The notes under the pieces: model-generated | Told to the model about the DNA's origin: nothing | What the model saw: the letters and a program-made list of their open reading frames with translations, nothing else | Databases searched by the model: none | Translations under genes and position numbers: made by a program | Shown here: piece after piece, positions 5,270-12,103 of the stretch | Layout: each line of letters opens with the position of its first letter | Position numbering within the stretch: position 1 is the stretch's first letter | Assembly (NCBI GenBank): GCA_934667505.1 | Contig: CAKULY010000040.1 | Coordinates: forward strand, 1 to 12,701 | Reading direction: 5' to 3' | DNA length: 12,701 bases | Source of the DNA: an uncultured Treponema sp. | Lineage (GTDB): Bacteria > Spirochaetota > Spirochaetia > Treponematales > Treponemataceae

Positions 5270-5707
5270 TTAAAGTTCAAGCTCTTCAAGAACTTCTTTA
5301 TCAGTTCCTTCAAGCTGTACGCCTGATTGTACAATTCCCCAAGTGTTATCAGATTTGTTTAAAGGTACTGAAAGTATAACTCCGTAGAATTCGTTGCCTT
5401 TTTTTACAACAGTCATAAAAGGTTTTAGCCTTCCTGCTTTTAGAGTTCTAACTGTTAATTTTTTTGGAGAATCAGCAGTTGCTTTCGCCCATTTTTTAGG
5501 AATTACAGTTTTTCCCACACCGTATACGTTTTTCGCATAAAGAATTACGTAAGCATCCCTTGAGTCTAGGACTTTGTAAATAGGAATTTGAGTGAATCGC
5601 AAGTCAGTCCAGTTTTCTTCATGCTTTTCATTGTAGAGAGAGGGAACTGCAAATGCTGTAATTGACATTGAAATAAGTGCTAAAAGTGTACAGATAATTT
5701 TTTTCAT
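5270..5707 (-). CDS. Small secreted protein of unknown function (145 aa)
   Basis: No family is recognised. The start at 5707 is preferred to an upstream in-frame ATG at 5749 because GGAG lies 5 nt ahead of it and because it starts a clean signal peptide: MKKIICTLLALISMSITAFA, with an AFA cleavage site before VPSLYNE. The mature chain of ~125 residues is mostly beta-like and basic. It has DAYVILYAKNVYGVGKTVIPKKW (near 51-73), LTVRTLKAGRLKPFMTVVKKGNEFYGVILSVPL and an acidic tail EVLEELEL. There is no lipobox, so it should be a soluble periplasmic protein or an outer-membrane-associated one. It lies 28 nt after argF and shares its transcript and terminator. The pairing with argF may be chance. 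Confidence 0.82.
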   Translation of the reverse strand: MKKIICTLLALISMSITAFAVPSLYNEKHEENWTDLRFTQIPIYKVLDSRDAYVILYAKNVYGVGKTVIPKKWAKATADSPKKLTVRTLKAGRLKPFMTVVKKGNEFYGVILSVPLNKSDNTWGIVQSGVQLEGTDKEVLEELEL

Positions 5708-5735
5708 TTGTTCTCCAAATATTGATTTATAATGC

Positions 5736-6680
5736 TTAAATAAGCCCAAGCATTATGGCTTTTATTGTGTGCTTTCGGTTTTCTGCTTCATCCCAAACGC
5801 GGCTTGCAGAACTTTCGAAAACTTCTTCAGTTACTTCTTGACCTTTTACAGCTGGAAGGCAGTGCATAAAAATTGTATCTTTCTTTCCTGTCGCAGCCAT
5901 TAGGTCAGTATTTATTTGAAATGGTGAAAGAAGTTTAATTCTTTGCTCTTTAAGAGCTTCTTCGCCCATAGAAACCCAAACATCTGTGTAAAGGCAATCT
6001 GCTCCTAAAACAATATCCATTTTATCACTTATTTGAATTTTTGCACCTGATTTTTTTGCAAACGGTTCGCATATTTCAATTATTTTAGAATCAGGAAACA
6101 GTTCCTTCGGGCTAAAGATAGAAAAATTGATTCCCATTTTAGCGCATATAAGCATAAGTGAGCGGGCGACGTTGTTTCGGCCGTCTCCGCAGTAGGCAAG
6201 GTGCAGACCTTTTAGATGATCAAAGTTTTCTTTTAATGTCATAATATCTGCTAAAGCTTGAGTTGGATGAAAATCATCTGTAAGACCGTTTATTACAGGG
6301 ATTCCAGAAAATGCTGCAAGCTGTTCTACGTGCTCTTGCTTAAAGCCTCTAAATTCAATGGCGCTGAACATTCTTCCTAAAACCCTTGCCGTGTCTTTTA
6401 CAGATTCTTTTCCACCAAGCTGAATATCATCTGTAGACATGAATACGGGATGCCCGCCTTCTTCTCCGAATGCGGTTTCGAATGAACTTCTTGTTCTGGT
6501 AGAGCGTTTTTCAAAAATCAATGCGATTGTTTTTCCTAAAAATCGTTGGTGAATTTCGCCCTTGTGAGCTTCGTCTTTTACTTGAATTGCTAGGTTTAGC
6601 AATGTTTCTATTTCTTCAGGCGTCCAGTCAATCCAATTTAGAAGTGAACGGCCTTTAAAAGGTGCTTTAAATGTTTCCAT
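5736..6680 (-). CDS. argF: Ornithine carbamoyltransferase (314 aa)
   Basis: Joins carbamoyl phosphate and ornithine to give citrulline, or runs in reverse in arginine fermentation; cytoplasmic trimer in this family. Counted from the upstream ATG, the carbamoyl-phosphate motif FEKRSTRTRSSFE is at 59-71, HPTQALAD at 141-148, the ornithine loop TDVWVSMGEE at 235-244 and MHCLPAVKGQEVTEEV at 275-290. The HCLPA-x-(K/R)-G-x-EV form is more like anabolic ArgF than catabolic ArcB (HCLPAFHD). No arcA or arcC is in view, so direction is open. An ATG at 6689 is also in frame, but it falls inside a good -10 box; the ATG at 6680 sits 7 nt after that box. I therefore choose 6680 and a leaderless mRNA. The next gene begins 28 nt after the stop. 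Confidence 0.94.
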   Translation of the reverse strand: METFKAPFKGRSLLNWIDWTPEEIETLLNLAIQVKDEAHKGEIHQRFLGKTIALIFEKRSTRTRSSFETAFGEEGGHPVFMSTDDIQLGGKESVKDTARVLGRMFSAIEFRGFKQEHVEQLAAFSGIPVINGLTDDFHPTQALADIMTLKENFDHLKGLHLAYCGDGRNNVARSLMLICAKMGINFSIFSPKELFPDSKIIEICEPFAKKSGAKIQISDKMDIVLGADCLYTDVWVSMGEEALKEQRIKLLSPFQINTDLMAATGKKDTIFMHCLPAVKGQEVTEEVFESSASRVWDEAENRKHTIKAIMLGLI

Positions 6681-6687
6681 AAGGTAC

Positions 6688-6716
6688 ATGATAATTGTTT
6701 TTGTGATTGATGTAAA
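6688..6716 (-). promoter_or_regulatory. Promoter of the argF operon, leaderless type
   Basis: On the minus strand TTTACA (6711-6716), a 17-bp spacer and TATCAT (6688-6693): 5 of 6 in each hexamer. The -10 ends 7 nt before the ATG at 6680, so transcription should start at or next to the start codon. No Shine-Dalgarno precedes either candidate ATG. Confidence 0.68.
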
Positions 6717-6757
6717 GAGTTGCTATAGTTAGTTGATAATACTTGCGCTTTGATAAC

Positions 6758-6791
6758 ATAAAAAAAGGAACCTACTTGCGTAAGTTCCTTT
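6758..6791 (-). terminator. Intrinsic terminator of tRNA-Met
   Basis: On the minus strand AAAGGAAC (6784-6791) pairs with GTTCCTTT (6764-6771), with ACTT/AAGT able to close the inner loop, and is followed by a run of T. It starts right after the tRNA 3' end. Confidence 0.88.
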
Positions 6792-6792
6792 A

Positions 6793-6865
6793 TAGCGATG
6801 ACGGGGCTTGAACCTGTGACCTACCGGATATGAGCCGGGTGCTCTACCTACTGAGCTACATCGCC
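6793..6865 (-). tRNA. tRNA-Met (CAT anticodon), 73 nt, CCA not encoded
   Basis: Cloverleaf read on the minus strand: acceptor GGCGATG/CATCGCT (first pair G-U), D-arm GCTC-AGTAGGTA-GAGC, anticodon loop CTCATAT, variable AGGTC, T-loop TTCAAGC, discriminator A. The GGCGATG...CATCGCTA acceptor is typical of elongator Met in AT-rich bacteria. tRNA-Ile2, which also reads CAT before lysidine modification, is the alternative but less likely. Two pairs are imperfect: C27-U43 in the anticodon stem and A51-C63 in the T stem. No CCA follows the discriminator, so it must be added by the CCA enzyme. Confidence 0.93.
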
Positions 6866-6877
6866 ATACGTGTTGTT

Positions 6878-6906
6878 ATACTAGCAAAATCAGTGCTTTG
6901 TGTCAA
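6878..6906 (-). promoter_or_regulatory. Promoter of tRNA-Met
   Basis: On the minus strand a perfect TTGACA (6901-6906), a 17-bp spacer and TAGTAT (6878-6883, 4 of 6). The -10 ends 12 nt before the mature tRNA 5' end, leaving a short 5' leader for RNase P. TATAAC three bases on is an alternative -10. Confidence 0.72.
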
Positions 6907-6959
6907 TAAAGAATTTGCTGTTTTTTGAAAAAATATTTTACAAAACTCGGCTTTTATCC

Positions 6960-7427
6960 TTATTGTCCTTTTATTCTTTCAACATTTTTTACTTCCGTTA
7001 TGAACTCTTCTAGGCTTTCAAAATGTTTGTAGGCTGAAGCAAAACGAATATATGCAACCTTGTCTAGTTCGTAAAGCCTTTTTAAAACAAGTTCTCCTAA
7101 TTGCGATGTTGAAATTTCTCTAGAAGTTTTGCAGCTCATTATAGCTTCGTCTTCAATTTCATTTACAAGGTTTTCTATTGTAGCAGTTGCTATGGAACGT
7201 TTTTCTAAGGCTCTTCTGATTCCTTTTTCAAGTTTTGCTGAATCAAATGGCTGTCGCCTTCCATCTCGTTTTACGACCATGAATGGTTTTTCTTCAATTC
7301 GCTCGTAGCTTGTAAATCTGTATCCGCAAGAAACACATTCTCTTCGCCTTCTTATGCTTTCTCCATTTGCCATAGATCTGGATTCTATAACTTTGTCATC
7401 AAGGCTTCCGCAATAAGGACAACGCAT
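6960..7427 (-). CDS. nrdR: NrdR, ATP-cone transcriptional repressor of ribonucleotide reductase genes (155 aa)
   Basis: Senses nucleotide levels (ATP/dATP) and represses nrd operons. The N-terminal zinc ribbon has MRCPYCGS (C3, C6) and ECVSCGYRF (C31, C34), with the DNA-binding basic run RRRRE (26-30). The ATP-cone (about 49-139) starts MVVKRDGRRQPFDSAKLEKGIRRALEKR and runs to AYIRFASAYKHFESLEEF. Length is standard. GAGGAG lies 7 nt before the ATG. A 9-bp hairpin (7441-7468) ends just ahead of it. No nrd gene and no clear NrdR box is visible in this window, so its targets lie elsewhere. It is on the same strand as lnt, 114 nt downstream of it. Confidence 0.97.
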   Translation of the reverse strand: MRCPYCGSLDDKVIESRSMANGESIRRRRECVSCGYRFTSYERIEEKPFMVVKRDGRRQPFDSAKLEKGIRRALEKRSIATATIENLVNEIEDEAIMSCKTSREISTSQLGELVLKRLYELDKVAYIRFASAYKHFESLEEFITEVKNVERIKGQ

Positions 7428-7440
7428 TTTTTTTCTCCTC

Positions 7441-7468
7441 GCAATTTCTAAATAAAGTGAGAAATTGC
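7441..7468 (-). promoter_or_regulatory. 9-bp hairpin in the nrdR leader
   Basis: Perfect arms GCAATTTCT (7441-7449) and AGAAATTGC (7460-7468) with a 10-nt loop. It ends directly next to the GAGGAG ribosome-binding site of nrdR. No T-run follows on the minus strand, so it is not a standard terminator for lnt. An operator or an mRNA stability/translation element is possible. Confidence 0.45.
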
Positions 7469-7515
7469 AGTTGATAAGTAAGTTTTCAACGCAAACTTTA
7501 AAGATAAAAGCTAAC

Positions 7516-7566
7516 TAGTTGAAAGTCGATTTTTTTCACAGTTATAAAAAGTTCGATTTTCGCCCT
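7516..7566. repeat. Possible decayed copy of the right half of the 2674-2887 element
   Basis: TTGAAAGTCG, a T-run, CACAGTTATAAAAA and TTCGATTTTCG here line up in order with TTGGAAAGTCG, a longer T-run, TACAATTTATAAAAAA and CTCGACATTCG at 2824-2878. The internal CTGAAAGC is missing. No left arm is found. It covers the last codons and stop of lnt and the space after it. In AT-rich DNA the match could be chance. Confidence 0.3.
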
Positions 7567-9365
7567 GAAAGTATTTTTTGTTGTTTTATCTTCATTCTAT
7601 TTTTTTTCTTATTAAAAAGCTTTCTCTCTGATATATCAGAAGTCTGTTTTGAATATTTTATATAACAATAGATTGAAAACAAAATAACAAAAATCGCTAA
7701 GATATGAGCAAACCAATTTCCGTGTTTCAGGTAAAAGGTTTCTTTGTTTTCATATACAGGAACTTTAAAAAACATTGCATCTTCTTCGAACAAAGGCATG
7801 TCTGCAAGAACTTTTCCTATTGGATCTATAACTACAGAATATCCAGCATTCGTCGAGCGAACCATAGTTTTTCTTAGTTCTATAGATCTATAAGATGCTA
7901 CCACAAAATGTTGATACTCTGCGGATTTTGTTTTTGACCAGGAATCGTCTGTTATATTTACGAAAAGTTCAGTTCCTGCTTTTGCTAGAGGAATGCAAAC
8001 GTCTGGAAAGGCATCGCCAAAGCATATCGGCGTTGAGATTTTTATGTACGGGTTGCTTTCTTCTCTTTTAGTTTGCTCCTGAAATGTTTCTTTTAGAGAG
8101 ATTATTTTTATAGCCTTTTTTGGAGGAAAAGGCGATTTTTGTCCTTGTATGTCGAAAAGGACGTATTGGTCGCCAGGAGTCCATCCTGCTGAAATTCCTA
8201 TTGCCTTCTTAAAAAAACTTGCGACTGCAGGAATATCCGCAAAAGGAAGAACTTCCGCACATGGAACAAGATGGTTTTTCGGGTAAAATCCTCTGTAATT
8301 TCCTTCTTTGTCAAAAAGAAGGGCTCCGTTAAATATATTTTTTTTATTTTTTGTACGCTCTGTTACAGGTCCGCCTAAAAGAAATGGAATGCCAGTTTTT
8401 TGTATGAACGGAATTAGCGGTTCTTCCGAAGGAAAGTATTTGTAATGTGAAATTGAATTTGGAAAAGAATGTTTTAGGCAGCCTTCGCTCCATACTATAA
8501 AATCTACAGGAATGTTCTTTTGATTTAATTCATCAAGTTTTTCTTTAGTCAGCTTTTGAGAAACTTTTATGGTGTTAGTATCGTTTTCTTGCGACCAAGG
8601 ATCTGCGTTTTGCTGAACTATTAATGTGTTTAAGTATTTTTCCGGTGTTCGAGTTTGGCAATATCTGTAAGAACCGTACAAAAATGAAGATAACACTAAA
8701 ATCGATGAAAAAATTGCTATGTTTATATAGTTTTTTGCCAAATGTTCACAGTTTTCGCTGCTTTTTATGTCTTTTAGCAAAGAAAATCCTTCAGAGCATA
8801 TTGATGATATAAGAACAGTTATAAATGTAATGCCGTAAGTTCCAGTTATGTCGGCGATTTGTTTTATTTTTTTTAGATTGTACATTGCCATGGAGACTGT
8901 TCCCCAAGGGTATCCTAGCCAGCCGTTTGATTTTATCCATTCGTATAGGACATACACTATTGAAAACCAAAGGATTTTAAAAGACGGCAGCAAGTAGAAT
9001 TGAATGTTGTCAGCATTGTAAAGTTTTTCTTCGCGAAAAAAAGTTGCTTTTGGCAAATATAGGAAAAGTCCTATGATGCCTCCTTCTATGCCGGTTCCTA
9101 ATGCGGATGCTCCTAGGGTCAAGGCTGCGAAGTCTTTAAAATTTCCTAGCCAAAAGCTTGTAAAAAGGTGAACTAAAAAAGTTTGTAATCCTGTAAGAAA
9201 AAAAGCTTGCTTGTAGTTTTTTAATGAACGGTAAACCAAGTACATAGGAATAAACGCTATAAAACCAAAAAACGGGGAGCCAAAAATATAAAGTTCATTT
9301 GGAATTCCTAGCGCAAGGCATACAGCTGATAAAAAAATATAAAAAATTTGTAAAAAAACGCTCAT
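7542..9365 (-). CDS. lnt: Apolipoprotein N-acyltransferase, Lnt (607 aa)
   Basis: Adds the third acyl chain to the N-terminal cysteine of lipoproteins at the periplasmic face of the inner membrane. The N-terminal half has several hydrophobic segments (about 5-45, 52-76, 84-104, 121-141, 170-192, 214-232), and one more lies near 551-570, as in Lnt. The nitrilase-like domain (about 245-540) shows the catalytic triad in context: E294 in FIVWSEGCLKHSFP, K363 in YPKNHLVPCAEVLPF and C448 in ISTPICFGDAFPDV. NITDDSW (470-476) and RSTNAGYSVVIDPIGKV follow. Oddities: the usual ICYE is ICFGD; about 30 extra residues separate K363 from C448; and the cytoplasmic tail (about 571-607) is very basic. The ATG has no Shine-Dalgarno but lies 8 nt after a good -10. 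Confidence 0.95.
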   Translation of the reverse strand: MSVFLQIFYIFLSAVCLALGIPNELYIFGSPFFGFIAFIPMYLVYRSLKNYKQAFFLTGLQTFLVHLFTSFWLGNFKDFAALTLGASALGTGIEGGIIGLFLYLPKATFFREEKLYNADNIQFYLLPSFKILWFSIVYVLYEWIKSNGWLGYPWGTVSMAMYNLKKIKQIADITGTYGITFITVLISSICSEGFSLLKDIKSSENCEHLAKNYINIAIFSSILVLSSFLYGSYRYCQTRTPEKYLNTLIVQQNADPWSQENDTNTIKVSQKLTKEKLDELNQKNIPVDFIVWSEGCLKHSFPNSISHYKYFPSEEPLIPFIQKTGIPFLLGGPVTERTKNKKNIFNGALLFDKEGNYRGFYPKNHLVPCAEVLPFADIPAVASFFKKAIGISAGWTPGDQYVLFDIQGQKSPFPPKKAIKIISLKETFQEQTKREESNPYIKISTPICFGDAFPDVCIPLAKAGTELFVNITDDSWSKTKSAEYQHFVVASYRSIELRKTMVRSTNAGYSVVIDPIGKVLADMPLFEEDAMFFKVPVYENKETFYLKHGNWFAHILAIFVILFSIYCYIKYSKQTSDISERKLFNKKKNRMKIKQQKILSGRKSNFL

Positions 9366-9373
9366 TGATTTAC

Positions 9374-9402
9374 AATATAAACATATCTTTGCAAAAACTC
9401 AA
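9374..9402 (-). promoter_or_regulatory. Promoter of lnt, leaderless type
   Basis: On the minus strand TTGAGT (9397-9402), a 17-bp spacer and TATATT (9374-9379). The -10 ends 8 nt before the ATG and no Shine-Dalgarno is present, so the transcript probably begins at or within a base or two of the start codon. Confidence 0.65.
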
Positions 9403-9427
9403 GTTTTACAAAGGTGATTTGCAAAAA
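9388..9427. repeat. 10-bp direct repeat 30 bp apart in the lnt/galactokinase divergent region
   Basis: TTTGCAAAAA occurs at 9388-9397 and again at 9418-9427, on the same face of the helix (about three turns). The first copy fills the lnt promoter spacer and the second lies upstream of its -35. It could bind a regulator of both divergent genes. A/T richness makes chance possible. Confidence 0.35.
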
Positions 9428-9447
9428 GAAAGGGAATATCTGCTTGT

Positions 9448-10656
9448 ATGATAAAAAAAATAAAAGATATACATTTTAATGAATATGAAAACGCTCCTGC
9501 GTCTGTTGCAGTTGCGCCGGGACGTTTTCACCTTATTGGGGATCATTCATGGTTCTTTAAGGATAAAACCTTGTCCATGGCGGTGAACCTTCCAGTGTAT
9601 GTCGCAGTTTCTAAAAATAAGGATTCTACGATTAGAAGTTATTTTTATCAGATTGATGATAGAAAGCGTTCGGGGCTTAGTAATTTAAAAAATCGGAAGG
9701 AAGATCGCTGGGCAAACGCATTGAAATCCGTTGTTTACGGTTTTTTAAGTGCAGGGTTTGAAATTACAGGAATAGATGCGACCGTTTATTCAGAAATTTT
9801 GCCTAGCGCGGGGTTTGGCATAACCACTGCTATAAAAGTTGCCTTTGCATTGGCATTAAAAGAGCTTTTTAACATTTCTTGCGCAGATGTTCAGCTTATT
9901 CAAGTAATAGAAAGAGCAAACAGGCTGTTTTTGCAGCAAGAAAGCCATGTTGGAGATATTTATTCTGCGCTTTATTCTAAAAAGGGAAGCCTTGTTTGTA
10001 CAGATTATTCTAAAAACACTTACTGTAATTTTAAAGTTCCATTTGAAGGCAGAAAAGTTTTTCTAGTTGATGCCAGTGTGCCTCGTTTTAATGTCTGGAA
10101 CGAAGACACGCTTCACGAGCCTGAAAATGCGCTTCTGCTAGGGGATTTGCGAGAATCTAAAAACAATGTCTTTGGCGGATGGAAGTATATTGATAATGTG
10201 ACAGATATAAATGAAGAATTGTCTGTTGTCAGCGAAGATACAAAAAGAAAACTCCTTTGTGTGATGAGAGAGCATTTCGATGTTTTAGAGGCTCTGGCGG
10301 CGCTTGAAAAAAATGATTTTTCAAAGTTTGCAAGGGCAGTGAATCATAGCCATGAAAGTTTACGAGATTTTTATGATTTGTCTTGTCCCGAAATCGACTG
10401 GATTTTAAAAAGGGTTCTGGAGCTTGAGCCGAATCTGGAATCTACAAGAAATCCTGAAACCTGTGGAAGAATTACTGGAAAGGGATTTGGACGTTGCGTT
10501 TATACAATAATTCGTCCGCAGGATGTGGAAAACTTTATGGCTAAACTTTATGAATATGAAAAAATTTTTGGATTCAAGCCGAAATGCTATGAAGTTCGCT
10601 CCGCTGATGGCGCAAAAATACTAGAGGTTAACGATGAATCTTCTTCTTACCAATGA
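9448..10656 (+). CDS. Galactokinase-family GHMP protein with altered active-site motifs (402 aa)
   Basis: GHMP kinases phosphorylate small sugars or alcohols with ATP. Motif 1 reads APGRFHLIGDHSWFFKDKTLSMAV (23-46), against GRVNLIGEHTDYNGG in galactokinase. The glycine-rich ATP loop reads LPSAGFGITTAIK (118-130), against LPxGAGLSSSAS. The catalytic segment reads SHVGDIYSALYSKKGSL (166-182), where the usual MDQ Asp aligns with Gly169 and Asp170 is shifted by one. The galactokinase-specific HSHESLRDFYDLSCPEIDWIL (300-320) is well kept, and motif 3 reads GRITGKGFGRC (340-350) for GGGFGG. It is clearly of the family, but substrate and activity are in doubt; a sugar-sensing or pseudo-kinase role is possible. 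AAAGGGA lies rather far (12 nt) from the ATG. It overlaps surE by 23 nt. Confidence 0.85.
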   Translation: MIKKIKDIHFNEYENAPASVAVAPGRFHLIGDHSWFFKDKTLSMAVNLPVYVAVSKNKDSTIRSYFYQIDDRKRSGLSNLKNRKEDRWANALKSVVYGFLSAGFEITGIDATVYSEILPSAGFGITTAIKVAFALALKELFNISCADVQLIQVIERANRLFLQQESHVGDIYSALYSKKGSLVCTDYSKNTYCNFKVPFEGRKVFLVDASVPRFNVWNEDTLHEPENALLLGDLRESKNNVFGGWKYIDNVTDINEELSVVSEDTKRKLLCVMREHFDVLEALAALEKNDFSKFARAVNHSHESLRDFYDLSCPEIDWILKRVLELEPNLESTRNPETCGRITGKGFGRCVYTIIRPQDVENFMAKLYEYEKIFGFKPKCYEVRSADGAKILEVNDESSSYQ

Positions 10657-11380
10657 TGATGGTTATGGTTCAGAAGGTCTTTCTGCCCTTGCGCAAAAAC
10701 TTTCTCAAAAACACAACGTTTTTATTATAGCTCCGGATGGAAATCGTTCCGCAATTTCTCACGGAATTACTATGTATAAAAAAAATAGAGTAAAACTTGT
10801 TGAAAAAAATGTATGGACGTGTTCCGGAACTCCTGTAGACTGCGTTATTACGGCTTTGAAAAGCAATATTTTGCCTATAAGACCTGATGGAATTCTGTCT
10901 GGAATAAATAAGGGCGCAAATTTGGGAACAGATATTGTTTATTCAGGAACCTGTGCCGCTGCAAGAGAAGGCGTAATCGAAGGTATTCCTTCTGTGGCGT
11001 TTAGTCTTGAATATGTTGATAATAAACTAGAATACTTTGACGTTCTTGCAGATTTTGCGTCTAAAAATATAGAAAAGCTTTTAATGTGTTCAGATGTGCA
11101 AAAAGAAAAGACTTTTGTTAATGTGAATGCTTTTTCATATCCAAAGTACAAAGGCATAAGGGCTACTAAAATTCTTGAAAGTCGTTCTTACGACGATTTT
11201 GTTGAATACGAAGATAAAGATACTTTTTTAGAAACTTCTTTTAGATGTGGTAGTTTAAATCATGCGGTAAGAGAAGATTCTGACTTTGATATAGCAAAGA
11301 AGGGGTTTGTCGCCGTTTCAAAAGTTTATGCGTTGCCTATGGCTAGTGAAGTGGTGGACTGTAATCAGTTTTCATTGTAA
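10634..11380 (+). CDS. surE: SurE 5'/3'-nucleotidase (survival protein), 248 aa
   Basis: Metal-dependent nucleoside monophosphatase; in other bacteria it also acts on short polyphosphate and is tied to stationary-phase survival. It begins MNLLLTNDDGYGSEGL, giving the metal ligands D8 and D9. APDGNRSAISHGIT (33-46) supplies S39, CSGTPVDCV is at 64-71, and LSGINKGANLGTDIVYSGTCAAAREG (88-113) supplies N92 and the family signature. Length is standard. GAGG lies 6 nt before the ATG. The start lies 23 nt inside the galactokinase-like gene, which implies translational coupling. Confidence 0.97.
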   Translation: MNLLLTNDDGYGSEGLSALAQKLSQKHNVFIIAPDGNRSAISHGITMYKKNRVKLVEKNVWTCSGTPVDCVITALKSNILPIRPDGILSGINKGANLGTDIVYSGTCAAAREGVIEGIPSVAFSLEYVDNKLEYFDVLADFASKNIEKLLMCSDVQKEKTFVNVNAFSYPKYKGIRATKILESRSYDDFVEYEDKDTFLETSFRCGSLNHAVREDSDFDIAKKGFVAVSKVYALPMASEVVDCNQFSL

Positions 11381-11416
11381 AATGTAGACAATTCTTGTTC
11401 TAAAGGCGGGTGGGAA

Positions 11417-12103
11417 ATGCCAGATTCAAATGTTCTGATTCAGGGAATAGAATTATATAATCAAAAGAAATATTCAGATGCTTTGGCCTTTTTTTTAGCT
11501 CTTCCATCAGATTCTGAAGTGGATAGTTCTGAAACTGCTTATTATATTGGATTATGCTATGCCAAATTAAATAGATATGAAGACGCGATGCTTTACCTTG
11601 AGCAAGTCGTTACAGCAGGAACACATCTTGAGAGAGTTCAGCAATGTCGTTTTATTCTGGCTGTAATATATGCTGTTTCGGGGCGAAAAAGGCTTGCCGC
11701 TTTTGAGCTTGGAAAACTTCTTGAAAGCGGCTATAAACCGGCTTCTGTGTATGCCGCTCTCGCTTATGTGGCTTGGGAGCAGAGCGATGTTGAAAAGTGC
11801 CTTGAATACTATTCTAAGTCTTTGGAAATCGACAGCGAAAATATTACAGCGTTGAACGGTCTTGGTTACGTTCTCGCCTGCGAAGATAAAGAGCTTGCAA
11901 AAGCTCTTAGCTGCTGCAAAAAGGCGACTCAAGCAAGTCCTAATTCAGCTGCATGCTTAGATTCTTTAGGCTGGGTTTATTATAAGCTAGGACTTTATTC
12001 AGATGCAAAAAAATATCTTGAAATGGCAGAACAAATTGATGGCGATAGTGAAGAAATTGCGGAACATATTAGAATAGTTTCCTCTGTTGGAGCTGAAAAA
12101 TGA
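11417..12103 (+). CDS. Cytoplasmic TPR-repeat protein (228 aa)
   Basis: Tetratricopeptide helices run almost the whole length: about 7-37 (GIELYNQKKYSDALAFFLAL), 40-67 (TAYYIGLCYAKLNRYEDAMLYLEQV), 75-105, 109-139 (VYAALAYVAWEQSDVEKCLEYYSKSLEI), 144-174 (ALNGLGYVLACEDKELAKALSC) and 179-209 (ACLDSLGWVYYKLGLYSDAKKYLEMAE). There is no signal peptide or membrane segment, so it is a cytoplasmic scaffold of unknown partner. GGTGGGA lies just ahead of the ATG. It starts 36 nt after surE and its stop overlaps the next start as ATGA, so it is coupled to the exported TPR protein. Confidence 0.9.
   Translation: MPDSNVLIQGIELYNQKKYSDALAFFLALPSDSEVDSSETAYYIGLCYAKLNRYEDAMLYLEQVVTAGTHLERVQQCRFILAVIYAVSGRKRLAAFELGKLLESGYKPASVYAALAYVAWEQSDVEKCLEYYSKSLEIDSENITALNGLGYVLACEDKELAKALSCCKKATQASPNSAACLDSLGWVYYKLGLYSDAKKYLEMAEQIDGDSEEIAEHIRIVSSVGAEK

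Noticed and set aside
5708..5749. Longer start for the secreted protein at 5749
   Set aside because: It would overlap the end of argF and put charged residues ahead of a clean signal peptide; GGAG supports 5707.
6681..6689. argF start at 6689
   Set aside because: It falls inside a good -10 box and has no Shine-Dalgarno; the ATG at 6680 fits the promoter.
6793..6865. tRNA-Ile2 (lysidine-modified CAT)
   Set aside because: The GGCGATG/CATCGCTA acceptor is typical of elongator Met; cannot be excluded fully without a covariance model.
9405..9440. Sigma-70 promoter for the galactokinase-like gene from TTTACA at 9405-9410
   Set aside because: No acceptable -10 lies 15-19 bp downstream.
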